Assembly: GCF_013314535.1 (NCBI RefSeq)
Contig: NZ_JABUAE010000018.1
Coordinates: 27,333-91,332 of the forward strand
DNA from: Bacillus sp. Xin1
Lineage (GTDB): Bacteria > Bacillota > Bacilli > Bacillales > Bacillaceae_G
Direction: 5' to 3'
DNA: 64,000 nucleotides
A program made the position numbers and the translations under genes. This document shows, one piece after another, positions 59,112-64,000 of the stretch (its first letter is position 1; each line of letters opens with the position of its first letter). The notes below the pieces were generated by a model. The model did not search any database. It worked only from the letters and a program-made list of their open reading frames with translations, and had not been told where the DNA came from.

Positions 59112-60335
59112 ATGCATGATTTTCTAATTATCGGCGGAGGAATTGTCGGTCTTTCAACGGGAAGGGCCTTAACGAAAAAGTTTCCACATGCGAAAATCGC
59201 AGTCATCGAAAAAGAAGACGAACTTGCGCATCATCAAACAGGACATAATAGCGGTGTCATTCATTCTGGCATTTACTATAAACCAGGCAGCTATAAAGCG
59301 AAATTTGCGAAAGAAGGAAACGCAGCGATGGTTGAATTCTGCAAAGAAAATGGCATTGCCTATGATATGTGCGGCAAGGTGATCGTTGCGACAGAACAAG
59401 AAGAACTCCCTCTTTTACATAACTTGTATGAAAGAGGCTTACAAAATGGGTTACATATTTCGAAAATCGATCAAGAGGAACTAGCAGAAATCGAGCCCCA
59501 TGTAAAAGGGTTAGGAGCCATTCGCGTTCCGTCTTGCGGCATTGCCGATTATAAAGGAGTCAGTCATGCATTTGCCCGTTTTATAGAAGAAAGCGGAGGA
59601 GAAGTACACTTAGGCACAAAAGCAGAACAAATTTTTGAACACAAAGATTTCGTTACAATCGAAACAAACAAAGGTGTCTTCGAAACAAAATTTCTCATTA
59701 ATTGCGCTGGATTACATAGTGACCGAATCGCTAAAAAAACAGGAATACTAACAGATATGAAAATCGTACCGTTCCGAGGTGAATATTACGAACTCGTCCC
59801 AGAAAAACGTCACCTTGTCAAACACTTAATTTATCCTGTCCCAAACCCAGACTTCCCGTTCCTTGGTGTTCACTTCACAAGAATGATCAACGGGGACGTA
59901 CATGCTGGGCCAAACGCCGTATTAAGTTTCAAGCGTGAAGGTTACACGAAAAAAGACTTTGATATAAAAGACTTCATGGAAACAATGACATACGCCGGCT
60001 TTTGGAAAATGGCAATGCCGAATATGAAAGAAGGCATGAAGGAAATGATTCGTTCTTTCAGTAAACAATCGTTTCTTAAAAGCTTGCAACGCTTAATACC
60101 AGAACTTACAGAGAAAGATATCGTTCCAACTCATGCCGGTGTAAGAGCGCAGGCAATCTTATCAAACGGAAACATGGTAGATGACTTTTGCATTATCCCA
60201 GGCATCAACTCGATGCATATTTGCAATGCACCGTCCCCAGCGGCAACAGCGAGTTTGAAGATTGGGGAGGAGATTGCGGGGAAAGTACCAGGTGTAATTT
60301 CAGACCGAATTTCTTTGTCAAAAGCTACTTTTTGA
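59112..60335 (+). CDS. lhgO: L-2-hydroxyglutarate oxidase/dehydrogenase
   Basis: 407-residue FAD enzyme of the DAO/LhgO family. N-terminal dinucleotide fold FLIIGGGIVGLSTGRAL (5-21), then HHQTGHNSGVIHSGIYYKPG, LINCAGLHSDRIA and, near the end, THAGVRAQAIL. It oxidises L-2-hydroxyglutarate to 2-oxoglutarate, passing electrons to the membrane quinone pool in E. coli. Paired with glaH it channels glutarate into the TCA cycle. AAGGAGG precedes the ATG. The stop codon lies within the terminator hairpin that follows. Confidence 0.93.
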   Translation: MHDFLIIGGGIVGLSTGRALTKKFPHAKIAVIEKEDELAHHQTGHNSGVIHSGIYYKPGSYKAKFAKEGNAAMVEFCKENGIAYDMCGKVIVATEQEELPLLHNLYERGLQNGLHISKIDQEELAEIEPHVKGLGAIRVPSCGIADYKGVSHAFARFIEESGGEVHLGTKAEQIFEHKDFVTIETNKGVFETKFLINCAGLHSDRIAKKTGILTDMKIVPFRGEYYELVPEKRHLVKHLIYPVPNPDFPFLGVHFTRMINGDVHAGPNAVLSFKREGYTKKDFDIKDFMETMTYAGFWKMAMPNMKEGMKEMIRSFSKQSFLKSLQRLIPELTEKDIVPTHAGVRAQAILSNGNMVDDFCIIPGINSMHICNAPSPAATASLKIGEEIAGKVPGVISDRISLSKATF

Positions 60336-60346
60336 GGTAGCTTTTT
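60320..60346 (+). terminator. Terminator of lhgO
   Basis: AAAAGCTAC pairs with GTAGCTTTT around TTTTTGAG; it overlaps the last codons. Confidence 0.85.
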
Positions 60347-60692
60347 AATTTTTTTTTGGTGAATTATGAAATTTGTTGAATTACGGATATATCTTGAGAA
60401 ATAAGCGATATATTTGAAAAATAACTAATATGGGATAGGAATACTCGATATTTCTATATGAAATAGGGGGGTATCCGGATGGTATTGAAATATTGACAAG
60501 GTGTAGTTTCTCTGTTGAAAGCGCTTTATTCGTTAACCTATATTCCACATCGTTAGACAGGGAATTGATTTTATGAAACAATAGTAACAGATAAGGAGAG
60601 GGTGCTTTTCCTTAAGTGCTTCGTATTGAATTTATTCTATAAGAGAAAGTGTGCTTAATGATTTAAATGAAATAAGGAGCTGTTTTTATTAT
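60347..60692. other. Intergenic region with a cre-like site
   Basis: AT-rich, with scattered GATAT motifs (60380-60460) reminiscent of the short repeat. TGAAAGCGCTTTAT at 60516-60529 matches the CcpA cre consensus TGWAANCGNTNWCA at all but the last two positions, suggesting catabolite control of the downstream transporter. TTGACA (60493) lacks a convincing -10. No gene seen. Confidence 0.4.
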
Positions 60693-62144
60693 ATGCAAAC
60701 AAAAAATGATTTAGATTTTGGACCTCAAGATGTAAATGTAGTGAACCCAAAACAAGCCAGGAAAGCTGTTATTGCTACTGGTATCGGGAATGCGATGGAA
60801 TGGTTTGACTTTGGATTATACGCGTATTTAGCCGTTATACTAAGTCAATTATTCTTCTCTGGTGTTCACAATAGTGGCTTACAGCTTGTACTCACATTTG
60901 GTACATTCGCTGCTGCCTTTCTTGTTAGACCGATTGGTGGTATTTTCTTCGGTAGAATTGGTGATAAACATGGCCGAAAGATTGTGCTGAGTACAACGAT
61001 TATTTTAATGGCACTTTCCACATTATTTATCGCGCTACTACCAACATACGAACAAATTGGAATTTGGGCACCGATTTTATTATTAGTTGCTCGTATGGTT
61101 CAAGGATTTTCCACAGGAGGCGAATATTCAGGAGCGATGGTATATATCGCTGAATCTTCACCCGATAAGAAGCGTGGTATACTCGGCAGTGGCCTTGAAA
61201 TTGGGACGCTTTCTGGTTACATCGCCGCTTCGGTAATCGTTACTGTTTTGACAGTCGTGTTAACAGATGAACAAATGCTTAGCTGGGGATGGCGTATCCC
61301 GTTCTTAATTGCTGCACCAATTGGTTTGGTCGGTTTATATTTACGCCGCCATTTAGATGAATCTCCTATATTCCAAGAGATGGAAAAAGCACAAGAAGAT
61401 TCTAAAGAAGATGAACAATTTTCGTTTATTGATATTTTGAAATATCATAAAAAAGACTTTCTTTTAAGCACAGTAATTGTTGCCTTCTTTAATATTACAA
61501 ACTATATGATCCTTTCTTATATTCCTTCTTATCTAACACAAGTATTAAAAGTCAAAGAAACGACTGGTTTAATTATTATTTCAATTACGATGGCACTCAT
61601 GATTCCACTGGCGCTTTATTTCGGGAAATTAAGCGATAAAGTTGGTAATAAACGTGTAGTACAATTCGGATTACTCGGTTTGACATTATGTTCAATTCCT
61701 GCCTTTTTACTAATCGGCAATGGACATATTGCAGCAATTTTTATAGGTATCATTATTTTAGGTTTCTTCCTTAGTGTTTATGAAGGAACACTGCCTTCTT
61801 TATTACCATCTCTCTTTTTCACAGATGTACGTTATCGTGCACTCTCGATATCATTTAATATCTCCGTATCCATATTTGGTGGAACAACACCGCTCGTATG
61901 TTCATATTTAGTTCATGCTACTGGAAATGCACTAGCACCCGCATTTTATTTAACTGGTGTCAGCGTCATCGGCTTACTTGTATTTAGCCTACTATTTATA
62001 ACAACGTCAGGTCGTGCACTGAAAGGTTCGTACCCGACTGTAGAAACAAAAAAAGAAGCACACGAAATAGCGAAGCAAGACCCAGAAGAAGCACTTTGGT
62101 GGCACGAAGAATCTTTAGAAATTGAAGCAGTGAAAAACTCATAA
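60693..62144 (+). CDS. MHS-family major facilitator (ProP/KgtP-like) symporter
   Basis: 483 residues, 12 membrane helices. Metabolite:H+ symporter hallmarks are GIGNAMEWFDFGLYAYLA in helix 1, GGIFFGRIGDKHGRK in the loop 2-3, and the helix 5 motif GFSTGGEYSGAMVYIAES. The family carries dicarboxylates (KgtP), proline/betaine (ProP) and shikimate; no substrate-defining residue is readable. Neighbouring glaH/lhgO make a dicarboxylate substrate attractive but unproven. ATG 60693 has AAGGAG 13 bases away; the frame's earlier ATG at 60651 lacks any. It is separate from lhgO by a terminator and a 350-base gap. Confidence 0.82.
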   Translation: MQTKNDLDFGPQDVNVVNPKQARKAVIATGIGNAMEWFDFGLYAYLAVILSQLFFSGVHNSGLQLVLTFGTFAAAFLVRPIGGIFFGRIGDKHGRKIVLSTTIILMALSTLFIALLPTYEQIGIWAPILLLVARMVQGFSTGGEYSGAMVYIAESSPDKKRGILGSGLEIGTLSGYIAASVIVTVLTVVLTDEQMLSWGWRIPFLIAAPIGLVGLYLRRHLDESPIFQEMEKAQEDSKEDEQFSFIDILKYHKKDFLLSTVIVAFFNITNYMILSYIPSYLTQVLKVKETTGLIIISITMALMIPLALYFGKLSDKVGNKRVVQFGLLGLTLCSIPAFLLIGNGHIAAIFIGIIILGFFLSVYEGTLPSLLPSLFFTDVRYRALSISFNISVSIFGGTTPLVCSYLVHATGNALAPAFYLTGVSVIGLLVFSLLFITTSGRALKGSYPTVETKKEAHEIAKQDPEEALWWHEESLEIEAVKNS

Positions 62145-62234
62145 TGTATGAAAAGTAACATATATTTTTGCAATTTTTAAAATTATTTGATTGAATAAGT
62201 AACGCAGCACACTTTTCTCTAATTCAAACGAGAG

Positions 62235-62283
62235 CAAAAAAATCCCCCTTATTACAAATGGAATTGTAATAAGGGGGATTTTT
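62235..62283. terminator. Strong bidirectional terminator
   Basis: AAAAATCCCCCTTATTACAA pairs perfectly with its complement around ATGGAA; it serves the convergent MHS and AGCS genes. Confidence 0.95.
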
Positions 62284-62309
62284 CATAGTAAGAAATTGAA
62301 TTTGTTTTC

Positions 62310-63743
62310 TTATACGGCTTGTTTTTCTTTTTCTGAATTATCTTTTTCCCAACACTCTGTGTTCTGTAAGCTAGGAATAGAATCAGCTTGGAAAACTGGG
62401 GTTTTTCCAGCTTTCTTTTGTTTTATATAGTCTGCTAAAGCGGCGTATGCAAACTTACCAAGAAGGGTAATGGCAATTAAATTTGTAAATACCATCAGAC
62501 CCATAAATAAATCGGCCATATTCCAAACTGTTTGAAGTGTCGCAACGGATCCGAATACAACCATCGCAACTACCGCAACACGATAAATCATTAACCAGCC
62601 TTTACTTTCTTTAATGAATGCAATATTTGTTTCACCATAATAGTAGTTTCCTAGTAATGAACTGAACGCAAATAAGAAAATAATAATCGCTAAGAAACTG
62701 CTTGCCCATGGGCCAATTTGAGAACTTAATGCATTTTGTGTTAACTCAATTCCTTCTAAATTTGCTTGCTTATATACTCCGGAACATAGGACTATAAATG
62801 CTGTTGAAGTACATACTAAAAATGTATCAACGAAAACGCCGAGCGCTTGAACAAGTCCTTGCTTTACAGGGTGCGAGACATCCGATGTAGCGGCAGCGTT
62901 TGGTGAACTACCCATACCAGCTTCCGTTGCGAATAAACCGCGCTGAATACCGAACTTCATTGCTGCCCCAATGCCACCCGCAACTGCTTGATCTAAACCA
63001 AATGCACCTCTAAAGATTTCTAGAAAAACATCCGGTAATATATAGAAGTTTTTAATCACAACAAAAACAGCTACGGCGATATAAACAATAGCCATTGGCG
63101 GAACAATCGTTTCTGTAATACGTGCAATGCTTTTAATACCACCAAAAATAATAATCGCAACGAGTGTAGCCATTACAATTCCTACGATGTAACGTTCCAA
63201 ACCAAAAGCATTTTCAAATGCTAATGTTACTGTATTTGCTTGTACAGAGTTGAAAATTAATCCGTAAGTAACGGTAATGAGGAGTGAGAACCAAACGCCC
63301 ATCCAGCGTTTATTTAAGCCCTTTTCCATATAATAAGCAGGACCCCCGCGGAATCCACGTCCGTCTTTGACCTTATAAATTTGTGCAAGTGTACACTCTA
63401 CAAAGCTTGTAGCGGCTCCAATAATCGCGATGAACCACATCCAAAATACTGCACCAGGTCCGCCCATTGAAATAGCTAGCGCTACACCAGCTAAGTTTCC
63501 GATACCAATACGAGCTGCTGCACTCAAACAAAATGCTTGAAACGGGGATATACTATCCTTTTTCTTTGTCTTTTTGTTAAACCCATTACTGATTAATCGT
63601 ATCATGTCACCAAAATGGCTAATTTGTACAAATTGTAACTTAAAAGAAAAATAAAGTCCGAGACTGATTAACATTACAATAAGAATATATGACCATAAAA
63701 TGTTATTCGTTATTTCAAGAAATTTACTAAAAGTATCGATCAT
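62310..63743 (-). CDS. Alanine/glycine:cation symporter (AGCS family)
   Basis: 477 residues with about 10-11 helices. AGCS landmarks: SPFQAFCLSAAARIGIGNLAGVA (sodium-site region; usual TAxxVGxGN pattern replaced by AARIGIGN), GGPGAVFWMW, GRGFRGGPAYYMEKGL and FGIQRGLFATEAGMGSSPNAAA. These carriers import alanine or glycine with Na+ or H+. ATG at 63741-63743 follows AAAAGGAAGTG; the GTG three codons earlier overlaps that site. Shares the bidirectional terminator at its 3' end. Specific substrate not determined. Confidence 0.88.
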   Translation of the reverse strand: MIDTFSKFLEITNNILWSYILIVMLISLGLYFSFKLQFVQISHFGDMIRLISNGFNKKTKKKDSISPFQAFCLSAAARIGIGNLAGVALAISMGGPGAVFWMWFIAIIGAATSFVECTLAQIYKVKDGRGFRGGPAYYMEKGLNKRWMGVWFSLLITVTYGLIFNSVQANTVTLAFENAFGLERYIVGIVMATLVAIIIFGGIKSIARITETIVPPMAIVYIAVAVFVVIKNFYILPDVFLEIFRGAFGLDQAVAGGIGAAMKFGIQRGLFATEAGMGSSPNAAATSDVSHPVKQGLVQALGVFVDTFLVCTSTAFIVLCSGVYKQANLEGIELTQNALSSQIGPWASSFLAIIIFLFAFSSLLGNYYYGETNIAFIKESKGWLMIYRVAVVAMVVFGSVATLQTVWNMADLFMGLMVFTNLIAITLLGKFAYAALADYIKQKKAGKTPVFQADSIPSLQNTECWEKDNSEKEKQAV

Positions 63744-63937
63744 GTAATGCACTTCCTTTTCTAGTTATATATAAAAGTATATTTTAAAAATAACGTAGAA
63801 TCAAATTCAGTAGGAGAACATGCTATTTAATATTGGGTTTTAAGTAACATTATATTAATTATTCTTATTATTTTATTTTTTGTGAATAATTTAAGTGTGA
63901 GAGGAAACTCTTTTTTGTTGGAATGAGATGGCGAAAT

Positions 63938-64000
63938 TTGTCGGTTGATCGATATGTTGTGCTGAATCGCCGATATATGGTGAGAAACGGTCGATATATT
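63938..64000. repeat. GATATC-type short repeat, copy 3 (runs to window edge)
   Basis: GTCGGTTGATCGATATGTTG, AATCGCCGATATATGG, ACGGTCGATATATT; same modules as copies 1 and 2. The 180 bases between it and the AGCS start are AT-rich with no gene. Confidence 0.6.

Overview
This window reads as a chromosomal segment of a Bacillus cereus-group bacterium (B. cereus / B. thuringiensis / B. anthracis lineage). The evidence is low G+C DNA with strong GGAGG ribosome sites, a spore alpha/beta SASP gene behind a sigma-G-like promoter, five copies of the bcr1 element bounded by TTTAT, a yhe/yha gene block syntenic with B. subtilis, and a complete S-layer locus (slaP-secA2, csaAB, an EA1-type S-layer gene, two patA/patB O-acetylation pairs). 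No plasmid, prophage, insertion sequence or CRISPR array is visible.

Layout. 0-5 kb: the cut-off start of an EcsB-like permease, an amino-acid permease controlled by a lysine riboswitch, a small P-loop protein, and gapN. 5-10 kb: a heterodimeric multidrug ABC exporter (bmrC/bmrD type) behind a leader peptide and two tandem hairpin terminators, which looks like a ribosome-mediated attenuator. 10-12.3 kb: a cystine-type ABC importer (tcyABC). 12.3-22 kb: SASP, yheD, yheB, yheA, yhaX and hemZ, with a decayed alsD and a DNA glycosylase. 22-27 kb: an acyl-CoA synthetase and a SulP transporter broken by a 5-bp duplication. 27-52 kb: the S-layer and secondary-cell-wall-polysaccharide (SCWP) region. 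SecA2/SlaP export the S-layer protein, CsaB pyruvylates the SCWP that SLH domains bind, PatA/PatB pairs acetylate it, and two SLH-anchored murein hydrolases trim the wall. 53-60 kb: gabP-gabT-gabD-DUF3870-small Cys protein-glaH(csiD)-lhgO, equivalent to the E. coli csiD-lhgO-gabDTP route from 5-aminovalerate (lysine breakdown) to 2-oxoglutarate. 60.7-64 kb: an MHS-family symporter and an alanine/glycine:cation symporter.

The most unusual item is at 12587-12640 (minus strand). It is a 54-nt tRNA-like element with a 7-bp acceptor stem, a D-like arm carrying GG, a T arm with a textbook TTCRANY loop, and an encoded ACCA end, but no anticodon arm. It lies in the leader of the SASP gene, directly downstream of a near-perfect sigma-G promoter, so it should be made in the forespore. 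Other notable items are the bmr attenuator, three look-alike hairpins along the lysine/GABA cluster, a dispersed ~160-bp repeat present about 15 times (three tandem pairs, often beside bcr1), and a bcr1 copy that supplies the stop codon of a small membrane-protein gene.

Starts were moved to the codon with the best ribosome site where the longest frame was implausible. All family names rest on recognised motifs and remembered homologues. No database search was run.
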